Shown one piece after another: positions 6,379 through 15,194 of a stretch of DNA of 64,000 nt. Below the pieces are notes generated by a model. It was given only the letters and a program-made list of their open reading frames with translations. It was not told where the DNA came from and made no database searches. Numbering within the stretch: the stretch's first letter is position 1; each line of letters starts with the position of its first letter. The position numbers and the translations under genes were made by a program. Where the stretch lies: NCBI GenBank assembly GCA_965662745.1, contig CBFIJK010000009.1:1-64000 (forward strand), read 5' to 3'. This DNA is from Anianibacter sp965662745 (GTDB lineage Bacteria > Pseudomonadota > Alphaproteobacteria > Rhodobacterales > Rhodobacteraceae).

Positions 6379-8628
6379 ATGGCGGAACGAAGCGAAAGCG
6401 AAAGCCGCAAGCTACTGGGCCGTCTGCGCGACACCTTGGCCGAGGACAGCGCAGGCCAGACCCGACTTGACCGCATCACACACCTGATCGCCGACTCGAT
6501 GGGCACCGAAGTGTGTTCCATCTACCTGTTTCGCGATTCTGACACGCTGGAGCTTTGCGCGACCGAAGGCCTGAACCCCGACGCGGTGCACCAGACCCGC
6601 ATGCGCATCGGCGAGGGTCTTGTCGGCCGTGTCGCAAAAACGGCGCGCCCCGTAAACACCCCCGACGCCCCGGCAGAGCGCGGCTTTCGCTACATGCCCG
6701 AGACCGGGGAAGAGGCGTATTCCTCGTTCCTTGGCATTCCGATCCAGCGCCTGGGCGAAACGCTTGGCGTGCTGGTCGTCCAGTCCAAGGACGCGCGCCT
6801 TTATTCCGAAGACGAGCTTTACGCGCTTGAGGTCGTTGCGATGGTTCTGGCCGAGATGGCCGAACTTGGCGCCTTTGTTGGTGACAGCGCGGCGCTGGCC
6901 AAACCGCATCAGCAATCGCTGCTGTTTCGCGGGCTGACCGGGCAGGAAGGCACCGCCGAGGGCCATGTCTGGCTGCACGAGCCGCGCGTCGTTGTCACCA
7001 ACCTTGTAACCGACGACCCCGAGGCCGAGGCAGAGCGCCTGCGCGGGGCCGTCGATCAGCTTCGCGGCAGTGTCGACGATCTGCTGAAATCCCTGCCAAG
7101 CGGCGACAAGGATCAGCGCGACGTGCTGGAAACCTACCGCATGTTCGCCAATTCCCGCAGCTGGATGCGCCGGATGGAAGAAGACATCGGCCGCGGCTTG
7201 TCCGCCGAAGCCGCCGTCGAAAAGGAACAGAACGCCGCGCGCACCCGTATGGGCCAGGTTCCCGACCCCTATCTGCGCGAGCGTCTGCACGATCTGGACG
7301 ATCTGTCGAACCGTCTTCTGCGCATCCTTTCGGGTCAGGGCCGTGAAACGGGCGCCGAGATTCCCGCCGATCCCATTCTGGTGGCGCGCAATATCGGACC
7401 TGGGGAACTATTGGACTACGGCCGTTCTCTGAAGGGCATCGTGCTGGAACAGGGCTCGGTCGGCAGTCACGCCGCCATCGTCGCTCGCGCGCTGGCAATC
7501 CCCTTGGTCATCAATGCCCAGCGCATCCTGACAGAGGCGCTGAACGGCGATCAGATCCTTGTCGATGGCGATCAGGGCATCGCTCACCTGCGCCCCGAGG
7601 AAAGCGTCAGCAAGGCCTTCCGCGACAAGATCGCAATGCAGGCCGAAGCGCAGAAACGCTATGTCTCACTGCGTGGAAAGCCCGCCACGACGCTGTGCGG
7701 CACGACGATCCGTCTCGATATGAACGCCGGTCTCATGGCCGATCTGCCGTCACTGGAAGGCTCTGGCGCGGAAGGCGTGGGGCTTTTCCGGACAGAGCTT
7801 CAGTTTCTGGTGCGCAACAAGATGCCCAAGCGGCTGGAGCTTGCGAATATCTATGCGCGCGTTCTGGACGCGGCGAAGGACAAGACGGTCGTCTTCCGCA
7901 CCCTCGATATCGGGTCGGACAAGGTGCTGCCTTACATGAAGCATGTGGCAGAGCCGAACCCGGCCCTTGGCTGGCGCGCGATCCGCGTCGGTCTCGACAA
8001 GCCCGGCGTGATGCGGATGCAGCTACAGGCATTGATACGAGCCGCAAATGGCCGTCCGCTGACGCTGATGTTTCCCTTCGTCGCGCAGCTTGAAGAGTTC
8101 CGCGCCGCACGATTGCATGTCGACCGTGAAATCGAGCGCGAGCGCGCCTTGGGCCATGCCCTGCCGTCAGAGTTGAAGGTCGGCGCTATGCTGGAAACGC
8201 CAAGCCTTGCCTTTGCGCCCGACAGCTTCTTCCAGGAAGCCGATTTCATTTCGATTGGCGGCAATGATCTGAAACAGTTCTTCTTCGCCGCCGACCGGGA
8301 AAACGAACTGGTAAGGCGCCGCTATGACACGCTGAATGTCAGCTTCCTCAGCTTCATCGAACGGATCGCGGAACGCTGCGCGGAAAACAATACCCCGGTC
8401 TCTTTCTGCGGCGAGGATGCGGGCCGCCCGACCGAGGCGCTGTGCTTTGCCGCAATGGGCCTGCGCACGCTGTCGATGCGCCCGGCTTCGATCGGCCCGG
8501 TCAAGAGCCTGTTGCGCCGCGTCAATCTGGACGAGGCGCGAGAGGTCATCCACGCAGCCCGCGAGAGCGGCGACCAAAGCGTGCGCCCCGCCATCACCAG
8601 TTGGCTTGCCAAGGTCAGCCAAACGTAG
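6379..8628 (+). CDS. ptsP: nitrogen PTS enzyme I (phosphoenolpyruvate-protein phosphotransferase)
   Basis: A 749-residue EI-Ntr that takes phosphate from phosphoenolpyruvate and passes it to NPr and EIIA-Ntr, a regulatory relay without sugar transport. The first ~150 residues form a GAF domain (EVCSIYLFRD, GLVGRVAKTARPVNTPDA). The phospho-acceptor histidine is H364 in GSHAAIVARALAIP. The C-terminal PEP-utilising barrel is complete, with GVGLFRTE, GAMLETPS, SIGGNDL and FCGEDAGRP. The GAF domain separates it from sugar-PTS enzyme I. It begins 113 bases after lysC and is followed by a hairpin terminator. Confidence 0.95.
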   Translation: MAERSESESRKLLGRLRDTLAEDSAGQTRLDRITHLIADSMGTEVCSIYLFRDSDTLELCATEGLNPDAVHQTRMRIGEGLVGRVAKTARPVNTPDAPAERGFRYMPETGEEAYSSFLGIPIQRLGETLGVLVVQSKDARLYSEDELYALEVVAMVLAEMAELGAFVGDSAALAKPHQQSLLFRGLTGQEGTAEGHVWLHEPRVVVTNLVTDDPEAEAERLRGAVDQLRGSVDDLLKSLPSGDKDQRDVLETYRMFANSRSWMRRMEEDIGRGLSAEAAVEKEQNAARTRMGQVPDPYLRERLHDLDDLSNRLLRILSGQGRETGAEIPADPILVARNIGPGELLDYGRSLKGIVLEQGSVGSHAAIVARALAIPLVINAQRILTEALNGDQILVDGDQGIAHLRPEESVSKAFRDKIAMQAEAQKRYVSLRGKPATTLCGTTIRLDMNAGLMADLPSLEGSGAEGVGLFRTELQFLVRNKMPKRLELANIYARVLDAAKDKTVVFRTLDIGSDKVLPYMKHVAEPNPALGWRAIRVGLDKPGVMRMQLQALIRAANGRPLTLMFPFVAQLEEFRAARLHVDREIERERALGHALPSELKVGAMLETPSLAFAPDSFFQEADFISIGGNDLKQFFFAADRENELVRRRYDTLNVSFLSFIERIAERCAENNTPVSFCGEDAGRPTEALCFAAMGLRTLSMRPASIGPVKSLLRRVNLDEAREVIHAARESGDQSVRPAITSWLAKVSQT

Positions 8629-8629
8629 A

Positions 8630-8655
8630 AAGGGCGCCCCGAAGGACGCCCTCTT
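8630..8655 (+). terminator. rho-independent terminator after ptsP
   Basis: Directly after the ptsP TAG, AGGGCG (8631-8636) pairs with CGCCCT (8647-8652), with a short loop and then TCTT. Its position between ptsP and a convergent gene suits termination of the lysC-ptsP unit. Confidence 0.6.
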
Positions 8656-8676
8656 AGCTTAGTCATGATGCGCGGC

Positions 8677-9135
8677 TTACATGCCGACGATTGCACCAAG
8701 ACGTTCGTTGATGTCGGTTTCCATCTCGTCCGAGCTGGCGAGAGTGAAAATTTCGGCCTTCTGGCTGGTCGTCAGCGTTGAGACGTCGACATCCTCATAG
8801 CCGTTCTCGGCCAGTGCGAGACTGACGGCTTCGTCGAACTGGTCCATTTCCATGCCCATCGAGACGACGAATGCTTCGGGGTCGTCCATCGACACGGCGC
8901 CGGAACCGGCAAGGATGCCGCGGACGCGCTGTTGCGCTGCGCCTTGGTCATCCGTCGAGGTGAGCACGGTGTAAAGCTCGGTCACTTCCTCGTCGGAGAG
9001 CATCGAGACATCGACATTCATGCTGTAGGTGGCAAGCTCGTTGGACACCTGCTCGCGCAGTTGCGATGCATCCTGTGCCGTGGCGGCGGTGGCGGTTGCG
9101 ACGATAAGTGCGGTCGTTGCGAGAAGATTTTTCAT
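8677..9135 (-). CDS. secreted protein of unknown function with internal repeat
   Basis: A 152-residue protein I do not recognise. MKNLLATTALIVATATAATAQ is a clear signal peptide with AxA cleavage, so it is periplasmic or secreted. The mature part is acidic and helical and contains two copies of one ~50-residue module: the first centred on VDVSMLSDEEVTELYTVLTS, the second on VDVSTLTTSQKAEIFTLASS, ending in RVRGILAG and RLGAIVG respectively. The next gene upstream (9238-9483) encodes a single copy of the same module. The start is set by the signal peptide. There are no cysteines or catalytic motifs. Probably a structural or regulatory small secreted protein; function unknown. Confidence 0.8.
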   Translation of the reverse strand: MKNLLATTALIVATATAATAQDASQLREQVSNELATYSMNVDVSMLSDEEVTELYTVLTSTDDQGAAQQRVRGILAGSGAVSMDDPEAFVVSMGMEMDQFDEAVSLALAENGYEDVDVSTLTTSQKAEIFTLASSDEMETDINERLGAIVGM

Positions 9136-9237
9136 ATCGTAGGTCCTTTCAAATTCGGTCTGGATCAAATCATCCAGCATTGCTTATAAAACGGGCACGA
9201 AGCGAAGTTGTTCCACGCACCGAACAGAATATTTTGA

Positions 9238-9483
9238 TTATTCTGAGAGGATCGCGTCGACTTTTTGACGCTTCGTTCCTTCGTCATCACTAGACGTAAT
9301 TGCCAGATGCAGCTGTGCGATCTGCTCATCCGTGAGATCAGATGTATCGCTTTCCATCGAGTTCGTCTCAAAGTAGTTCGACACCTCGGTCTCAAGTTGC
9401 GAACGGTCCATCGAGTGGGATTCCGCGAAAGCGGAGGTCGATGCCATTGCAGCGATAGCGGCGGTGGCAAGAATATGTCTCAT
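9238..9483 (-). CDS. small secreted paralogue of the neighbouring gene
   Basis: An 81-residue protein with signal peptide MRHILATAAIAAMASTSAFA and one copy of the module found twice in the neighbour. Its DLTDEQIAQLHLAITSSDDE aligns with MLSDEEVTELYTVLTSTDDQ, and both copies then carry a QKV/QRV motif and an IL near the end. Same strand, about 100 bases apart, so the two probably arose by tandem duplication and may share regulation. AAGGGG lies just upstream of the chosen ATG. Function unknown. Confidence 0.78.
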   Translation of the reverse strand: MRHILATAAIAAMASTSAFAESHSMDRSQLETEVSNYFETNSMESDTSDLTDEQIAQLHLAITSSDDEGTKRQKVDAILSE

Positions 9484-9585
9484 AAGGGGTGTCTCCCAAG
9501 TTCTGATCGTACCCACACGCGGCGGGTTCAGCCTCAAAACACGTGCCGAAGACTTTCGTTCCGAATATGTGAGGATTCTTTATCC

Positions 9586-10092
9586 TTAACCAGGGTTAGC
9601 CAAGGTACGCGGATATACCTTGCCGATCACCCCACTCCAGGCGTCACCAACTCCCAGAGACAGCCCCAGAACCCGCTCGGGGTTGGTCGGCGGCGGCATG
9701 GTGACCCCGTCGAGCCGCGTGAATCCGAACCGCCCGTAATAGGGCGCATCGCCCACAAGGATCACCCGCTGCCACCGGGCGCGGCGCGCCACATCAAGGC
9801 TCTCGCGGATCAGCAAACCAGCCAGCCCCTCGCCCTGACGGATCGGATGCACCGCGACCGGCCCCAGCAACAGCGCCGGATGGTTATCCCCCACACCGAC
9901 CGGCCAATAGCGGATCGCCCCACCGATGATCCCCAGCTCGTCGCGCGCAACGAGGCACAGATCGCGGACAGGGGGTCCGGCTTCACGCAGCCGGTATGAT
10001 GACAGCGCGGTGCGCCCCGGCGCAAAGCACAGGTCATACAGCGCCTCGACCTCCCACCAATCGTCTTCGGTTTCCCGTTGCAACCGGTCCAT
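9586..10092 (-). CDS. GNAT family N-acetyltransferase
   Basis: A 168-residue acyltransferase of the GNAT superfamily, close in layout to YhbS-like proteins. The acetyl-CoA-binding region reads LLGPVAVHPIRQGEGLAGLLI, with the expected V-x-P then R/Q-x-G-x-G pattern (motif A), and VGDAPYYGRFGF is the typical C-terminal motif of this subgroup. Substrate unknown. It is divergent from the flavin reductase gene, with about 80 bases between the starts. Confidence 0.85.
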   Translation of the reverse strand: MDRLQRETEDDWWEVEALYDLCFAPGRTALSSYRLREAGPPVRDLCLVARDELGIIGGAIRYWPVGVGDNHPALLLGPVAVHPIRQGEGLAGLLIRESLDVARRARWQRVILVGDAPYYGRFGFTRLDGVTMPPPTNPERVLGLSLGVGDAWSGVIGKVYPRTLANPG

Positions 10093-10170
10093 CGCCGCCC
10101 CGCTTCAGACTGGAACCCGCCGGGCGGCGAGGCTAGGTGTGCAAAAGGACAGAACAAAGGACCCAAGCGC

Positions 10171-10776
10171 ATGTTCTACGAGCCGAAGGACGGCCACGGC
10201 CTTCCCCATAATCCGTTCAACGCGATCGTGACACCCCGTCCCATCGGCTGGATATCCACGCGCGGCGCAAGCGGTCAGGACAATCTGGCGCCCTATTCCT
10301 TTTTCAATGCCGTGGCCTATACCCCGCCGCAGGTCATGTTCGCCTCGACGTCCAGCAAGGACGACCGGGGCGACACGAAAGACAGCGTCGGCAATATCCG
10401 CGAAACGGGGGTCTTCTGCGTCAACATCGTCGCCTATGAGATGCGCGATGTGATGAACAAGACCTCGCAGACACTGCCGCGCGAGGCGGACGAATTCGCC
10501 CATGCCGGTCTGGAAAAACTGGCCTGCAAAACGATCGATTGCCCGCGGGTCGCGGGCGCGCCCGCGCATCTCGAATGCCGGATGACCAAGATCATCGAGC
10601 TTGAGGGCGCATCGAACTTCGCCGTCTTCGGCGAGGTGACCGGCATCCATATCGACCCGCGCTTCATCGTGGATGGGCAACTCGACATCACGCTCTACCG
10701 GCCGCTCTCGCGCCTCGGCTATCGCGACTATACGAAGGTCAGCGAGGTCTTCAGCCTCAAACGCCCCGACGATTGA
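10171..10776 (+). CDS. flavin reductase family protein
   Basis: A 201-residue FMN-binding split-barrel protein of the flavin reductase-like family. The N-terminal strand pair TPRPIGWISTRG and APYSFFNAVAY are hallmark flavin-contact segments, and KDSVGNIRETGVFCVNIV is the following helix-strand. Such proteins reduce FMN with NAD(P)H or serve as small oxidoreductases; the partner here is unknown. I chose the ATG at 10171 since it starts just before the conserved domain; upstream in-frame codons extend into the divergent GNAT region. It is followed by a GC-rich dyad repeat. Confidence 0.87.
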   Translation: MFYEPKDGHGLPHNPFNAIVTPRPIGWISTRGASGQDNLAPYSFFNAVAYTPPQVMFASTSSKDDRGDTKDSVGNIRETGVFCVNIVAYEMRDVMNKTSQTLPREADEFAHAGLEKLACKTIDCPRVAGAPAHLECRMTKIIELEGASNFAVFGEVTGIHIDPRFIVDGQLDITLYRPLSRLGYRDYTKVSEVFSLKRPDD

Positions 10777-10790
10777 TCGCGGCCCCCCAT

Positions 10791-10850
10791 ACTTTGGTTC
10801 GCAAATACCTCGGGGGGGCCGCGCGTCAGCGCGGCGGGGGCAGAGCCCCC
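10791..10850. repeat. Rhodobacteraceae-type intergenic GC dyad element, copy 1
   Basis: CTTTGGTTCGCAAATACCTCG runs into a G tract, a small GCGCG dyad, and the palindrome GGGGGCAGAGCCCCC (10836-10850). A second copy with the same lead-in and GGGGGCAGCGCCCCC occurs at 40.45 kb. Both lie just after a gene end. The element probably works as a transcription terminator or dispersed intergenic repeat. Confidence 0.6.
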
Positions 10851-10921
10851 TATCACCGGCGGCAAGGCGAAGCTTTGCAGCCGGGACATGGAATGCGCCG
10901 CAGGCGCTCATTCCCGAAAGA

Positions 10922-11848
10922 TCAGACGCCGAGGCACCAGCGCAGGATCGCCTTCTGCGCGTGAAGCCGGTTCTCCGCCTCGTCGAAAATCACCGATTGC
11001 GGACCATCCATCACCTCGCTGGTGACTTCCTCGCCGCGATGGGCGGGCAGGCAATGCATGAAGATCGCGTCATCCTTGGCCTGCGCCATCAGTTCGGCGT
11101 TGACCTGATAGGGACGCAACTGGTTGTGGCGCCGCTCTTTCGTGGACTGGCTGTCGTGCATCGATACCCAGGTATCGGCGACCACAAGGTCGGCTCCTGC
11201 CACCGCCTTTGCCGGGTCCCGTTCGATCCGAATTTTGCGCCCCGACTCTCGCGCGAGGCCAAGATATTCCTCGTCGGGGTCCAGCGTTTGCGGCCCGGCG
11301 AAGGTCAGGTCGAATCCGAACTGCCCGGCCGCATGCAGGAACGAGGTGAAGACGTTGTTGCCATCCCCGCACCACGTCACCTGCGCGTCCCCGATCGGGC
11401 CCTTGTGCTCTTCATAGGTCATCACGTCGGCCATGATCTGGCAGGGGTGGCTGCGGTCGGTCAAACCGTTGATCACCGGCACATCGGCATATTCGGCCAT
11501 CTCGTGCAGCACACTTTCATCGAAGGTCCGGATCATGATGAGATCGACATACCGGCTTAGCACGCGCGCGGTATCTGCGATGGTCTCGCCATGGCCGAGT
11601 TGCATGTCGCTGCCCGACAGCACCATCGTCTCGCCGCCCATCTGGCGCACGCCCAGATCGAAGGACACCCGCGTCCGGGTCGAGGGTTTTTCGAAGATCA
11701 ACGCCACCATATGACCGGCCAGCGGCTGGTCATCGTCGGCAGAGCCCTTGGGACGGCCCGCGCGCGCGGTCTTCATCGCGCCGGCATGGTCGATCATATG
11801 CCGCAGGTCGGCGGGATCGGTCGTGTGGATATCAAGAAAATGGTTCAT
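10922..11848 (-). CDS. argF: ornithine carbamoyltransferase
   Basis: A 308-residue enzyme joining carbamoyl phosphate to ornithine to make citrulline in arginine synthesis. Carbamoyl-phosphate loop STRTR is at 56-60, HPCQ and DGNN follow, and the ornithine-side motif HCLPAH is near the C-terminus. Length and motifs fit ArgF. It is the last gene of an argD, acetyltransferase, argF run on the minus strand. carB, which makes its carbamoyl phosphate, is also in this window at 37-40 kb. Confidence 0.95.
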   Translation of the reverse strand: MNHFLDIHTTDPADLRHMIDHAGAMKTARAGRPKGSADDDQPLAGHMVALIFEKPSTRTRVSFDLGVRQMGGETMVLSGSDMQLGHGETIADTARVLSRYVDLIMIRTFDESVLHEMAEYADVPVINGLTDRSHPCQIMADVMTYEEHKGPIGDAQVTWCGDGNNVFTSFLHAAGQFGFDLTFAGPQTLDPDEEYLGLARESGRKIRIERDPAKAVAGADLVVADTWVSMHDSQSTKERRHNQLRPYQVNAELMAQAKDDAIFMHCLPAHRGEEVTSEVMDGPQSVIFDEAENRLHAQKAILRWCLGV

Positions 11849-11908
11849 CTATCGTCTCGTGTCGCAAGCGAAGAAAGGAAGGGCGGAACGGCGCGTCGCG
11901 CGGGTGGA

Positions 11909-12277
11909 TCAGGGGTCGTATTCCATCACCAGAACCGGATCGCCATCCTCGCAGAGGGCTGTGAACCGCGGGGCAAAGCCCGCAGCGGAATAGGCACGAA
12001 CCGCGCGCGTGTTCTCTGGGTCGGGATCGACAAGCACGGCGGGAAACCGGTCTCGCAGCGCCCCTGCCCGCGCGCCAGTCGCAAACGCCGCATATTGCGG
12101 CATCGGCCAGTGATGCGCGGAATAGTCCTGCACATAGGCAAAGCGCGCACCATCGGCCGCGACCATCCGTATTTCGATGGGGCTGTCATCGAGGTCGGTT
12201 TCGATCAGGGCGAGTTCCTCATCCGCATTTCCCCACCATTCGCGCACATGCGGCTCTGCCAGCCAGCGGGTCAGCAC
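11909..12277 (-). CDS. aminoglycoside 6'-acetyltransferase-like GNAT, suspect 5' end
   Basis: A 122-residue GNAT protein of the AAC(6')/AacA4-like group: WLAEPHVREWWG at the N-terminus, YVQDYSAHHWP in the middle, and VDPDPENTRAVRAYSAAGF as the acetyl-CoA-binding end. The only start in this frame is GTG at 12277, which drops the first beta strand the family normally has. An ATG at 12321, overlapping the argD stop, opens another frame reading MQPEYGFR. If one base were restored near 12297-12300 it would join RADYPVLTRW in the present frame. A single-base deletion or sequencing error is therefore likely. Despite the family name, the substrate need not be an antibiotic. Confidence 0.6.
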   Translation of the reverse strand: MLTRWLAEPHVREWWGNADEELALIETDLDDSPIEIRMVAADGARFAYVQDYSAHHWPMPQYAAFATGARAGALRDRFPAVLVDPDPENTRAVRAYSAAGFAPRFTALCEDGDPVLVMEYDP

Positions 12278-12310
12278 CGGATAATCGGCACGGCCTGCCG
12301 GAAGCCGTAT

Positions 12311-13501
12311 TCAGGTTGCATCGGACGCCACCTTCGCGGCCACCTTGTCCAGCCGCGTGACGGTTTCCGCGATCTCGTCATCGGTGATCGTCAGGGGCGG
12401 CAGCAGGCGCACGACATTATCCGCTGCCGGGACGGTCAGTATATGGGCGGCATAGCCCTCGGCCACGACAGCGGTATTCGGCGCCTTGCATTCCAGCCCC
12501 AGCATCAGGCCCATACCGCGTACACCAGAAAAGACATCGGGATGCGCGGCGACCAGCCCTTCAAGCTTTTGGCGCAGCAGCCCCGCCTTGCGGTTCACCT
12601 CGGCGAGAAACCCTTCATCCGCGACGATATCCATGACCTTGCCCCCGATGGCGCAGCCCAGCGGGTTACCGCCATAGGTCGATCCGTGGGTGCCCGCGAC
12701 CATGCCGGAGGCCGCCTTTTCCGTCGCCAGGACCGCACCCAGCGGAAAGCCCCCGCCAATCCCCTTGGCGATCATCATGATATCGGGCGTCACGCCCGCC
12801 CATTCATGGGCAAACAGCTTGCCGGTCCGACCGACGCCGCATTGCACCTCGTCAAAGATCAAGAGGATGCCGTGCTGATCGCAAAGTTCGCGCAGGCCCT
12901 TCAGGCAATGATCCGGCACCGTGCGGATGCCACCCTCGCCCTGGATCGGTTCAACAAGGATCGCGGCGGTCTTGCCGGTCACGGCAGCCGAAAGCGCGTC
13001 GTGATCGCCGAACTCGAGATGCACAAAACCGGGTAGAAGCGGGCCGAAACCCTTGGTCATTTTCTCTGATCCGGCGGCGGCGATCCCGGCAGAGGACCGG
13101 CCATGGAACGAACCCGAGAAAGTCACGATCTCGGTACGCTCCGGCTCTCCGGCCTCGTAGAAATACTTGCGAGCCATTTTCACTGCCAGCTCGCAGCTCT
13201 CGGTACCCGAGTTGGTGAAGAACACCGTATCTGCAAAGGTCGCATCGACCAGCTTGTCGGCCAGCGCCTCTTGTTCGGGGATGCGGTAGAGGTTCGAGAC
13301 ATGCCACAGCTTTTCGCCTTGGGCTTTGAGTACCTCGACCAGCGCCGGGTTCGCATGGCCCAGCGCGTTCACCGCGATGCCCGCGCCGAGATCAAGATAT
13401 CGGTCGCCGCCTTCCTCGATCAGCCAGCTGCCTTCACCCTTCAAGAAGGACAGGGGCGCGCGGTTATAGGTCGGCAGGATCGACGGGATCATGGGAAACA
13501 T
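12311..13501 (-). CDS. argD: acetylornithine aminotransferase
   Basis: A 396-residue class III PLP aminotransferase interconverting N-acetylglutamate semialdehyde and N-acetylornithine, possibly also acting in the diaminopimelate pathway. Conserved features: FFTNSGTESCE phosphate-binding loop, SFHGR, the Asp of FDEVQCGVGRTG that contacts the pyridine ring, and PLP-lysine K246 in MIAKGIGGGFPLGA. MFPM gives two possible starts three codons apart. It leads a minus-strand arginine cluster with the acetyltransferase and argF. Confidence 0.94.
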   Translation of the reverse strand: MFPMIPSILPTYNRAPLSFLKGEGSWLIEEGGDRYLDLGAGIAVNALGHANPALVEVLKAQGEKLWHVSNLYRIPEQEALADKLVDATFADTVFFTNSGTESCELAVKMARKYFYEAGEPERTEIVTFSGSFHGRSSAGIAAAGSEKMTKGFGPLLPGFVHLEFGDHDALSAAVTGKTAAILVEPIQGEGGIRTVPDHCLKGLRELCDQHGILLIFDEVQCGVGRTGKLFAHEWAGVTPDIMMIAKGIGGGFPLGAVLATEKAASGMVAGTHGSTYGGNPLGCAIGGKVMDIVADEGFLAEVNRKAGLLRQKLEGLVAAHPDVFSGVRGMGLMLGLECKAPNTAVVAEGYAAHILTVPAADNVVRLLPPLTITDDEIAETVTRLDKVAAKVASDAT

Positions 13502-13798
13502 CCTCGGATAAGAGGCTCTGAGAGGTGCAACACCTCTGTGGCCAAGTCAACGATTTGAAGAAAAGGGTGCGCGCAAAGGCGCAGCAGGCGACGGGTCGAA
13601 CGCGGTCAGCGTCGACGTCGAACGATCAGCAATGATGCGGTCATTTTGCCCATGGGAAAGGCGATTAGGCGCAAATCGCGCTCTGGGCAAGCCAAAATAT
13701 CACCACCGCGCTTGCTGGACGGGTGTTCGCGCCGCTATTGTTCAAGAAATCGCCACAATTGCACACGACACTGTGGCCAACAAAAAACGAGGCGCGAG

Positions 13799-15031
13799 AT
13801 GGCGAAAAAGACCAACAAGACGAAGAAGGACGGTACCGAGCTTTTGGTGACCCATGACGACGGGACTCAAAGCCTCGTGTTCCAGAAAACGACCAAGGAC
13901 ACGCGCGATCACCGCACCTGGTTCCGCGGCGAGACCACGAATTTCAACCCCAAACAGGCGCAGATGGTCGGCACCAACGCGGTGATCGACAACGTGCTGC
14001 ACGGCTGGGCGCCGGAAAAGCCGTTCATCAAACCAACGACGCAGATCACCGCATTCGGATCCTGCTTTGCGACCAACATCTCGAAATGGCTGTCGGCGCG
14101 GAACTTCAACGTCCTGAACCGTGGTGACGATGCGGACGAAGACGGCGAAGGGGAAGCAAAATCGGCCTATGTCGTGACCATGGGCGAAGGCATGGTCAAC
14201 AGTTTCGTCATCCGCCAGCAATTCGAATGGGCATGGGAAAACAAGACCTTCGACCAGCCGCTCTGGCACGGCTACAAGGCCGAGGAATTCGGCTATGACG
14301 AGGAAATCCGCCTTGAGACGAAGAAGATCTTCGACGAGACGGAATTCTTCATCCTGACCTTTGGCCTGTCCGAGGTCTGGTATGACGAGCCCACGGGCAA
14401 CGTGTTCTGGCGGACCATCCCGAAGGACGTCTACGACCCAGAGCGTCATAAGTTCCGTGTCTCGACGGTCGAGGAAAACCGCGACAACATGCTGGCGATC
14501 TACGATCTCATCCGCAAGCACCGCCCGGATGCCAAGATACTCTTCACCCTGTCGCCGATCCCGCTGATCGCGACCTTCCGCGACGTGTCCTGCCTGACCG
14601 CCAACTCGGTGTCGAAATCCGTGCTGCGCGTTGCCATCGACGAGGTGATGCGCGACAAGCAGGACGAGGGATATCTGTATTACTGGCCGTCGTATGAGAT
14701 CATCACCGACGTGTTCCGCTTGCCCTACAAGCCGGACCGCCGGCATCCGCCGCCCGCAACGCTCGACTACATCATGACGCTGTTCGAACATGTCTGGTGC
14801 GACGAGGAAGAAAAGCCCTCCCTGTCGGAGGCTTGGGTCAAAGCGCAGGCCGTCTCGGGCAACATGCCGGGTGACTTCTACCGCATCGCGAACCACCGCA
14901 AGGTGGCCGCCGTGGATCGCTGGCTGGCGCGCGAAAGCCTGTCACGCGACGCCGATCAGGACACCGCCATGCGCGAGCTTCTTATGGAGTTGCGCGAGGA
15001 ATGGACCGGAGAGCGCGAGGCGGCGGAGTAG
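13799..15031 (+). CDS. GSCFA domain protein
   Basis: A 410-residue cytoplasmic protein with the motif that names the family, GSCFA, in ITAFGSCFATNISKWL. The domain has an SGNH-hydrolase-like layout: FILTFGLSEVWYD and FTLSPIPLI are later strands, and RRHPP may supply the catalytic His. Members are often linked to cell-surface glycans, but the activity is not established. I chose the ATG at 13799, preceded by GAGG, because MAKKTNKTKKDG starts the protein-like composition. The 297 bases upstream contain no gene that I can see. Confidence 0.82.
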   Translation: MAKKTNKTKKDGTELLVTHDDGTQSLVFQKTTKDTRDHRTWFRGETTNFNPKQAQMVGTNAVIDNVLHGWAPEKPFIKPTTQITAFGSCFATNISKWLSARNFNVLNRGDDADEDGEGEAKSAYVVTMGEGMVNSFVIRQQFEWAWENKTFDQPLWHGYKAEEFGYDEEIRLETKKIFDETEFFILTFGLSEVWYDEPTGNVFWRTIPKDVYDPERHKFRVSTVEENRDNMLAIYDLIRKHRPDAKILFTLSPIPLIATFRDVSCLTANSVSKSVLRVAIDEVMRDKQDEGYLYYWPSYEIITDVFRLPYKPDRRHPPPATLDYIMTLFEHVWCDEEEKPSLSEAWVKAQAVSGNMPGDFYRIANHRKVAAVDRWLARESLSRDADQDTAMRELLMELREEWTGEREAAE

Positions 15032-15194
15032 GGTCTTGCGGCGTATCGCCGGTGCCAAGTAGCTTTTTCCTCGGGCGATGTGTCTGTTTTTTCGGGCGGG
15101 AAGCGAACAATCGCTGTGGCCTTTAGCAAGGACGGCAGAACGGGATAGAGCAGACCATTGGCATATTTCCGTCCAATGGCCGCTCTCGCGTTTG

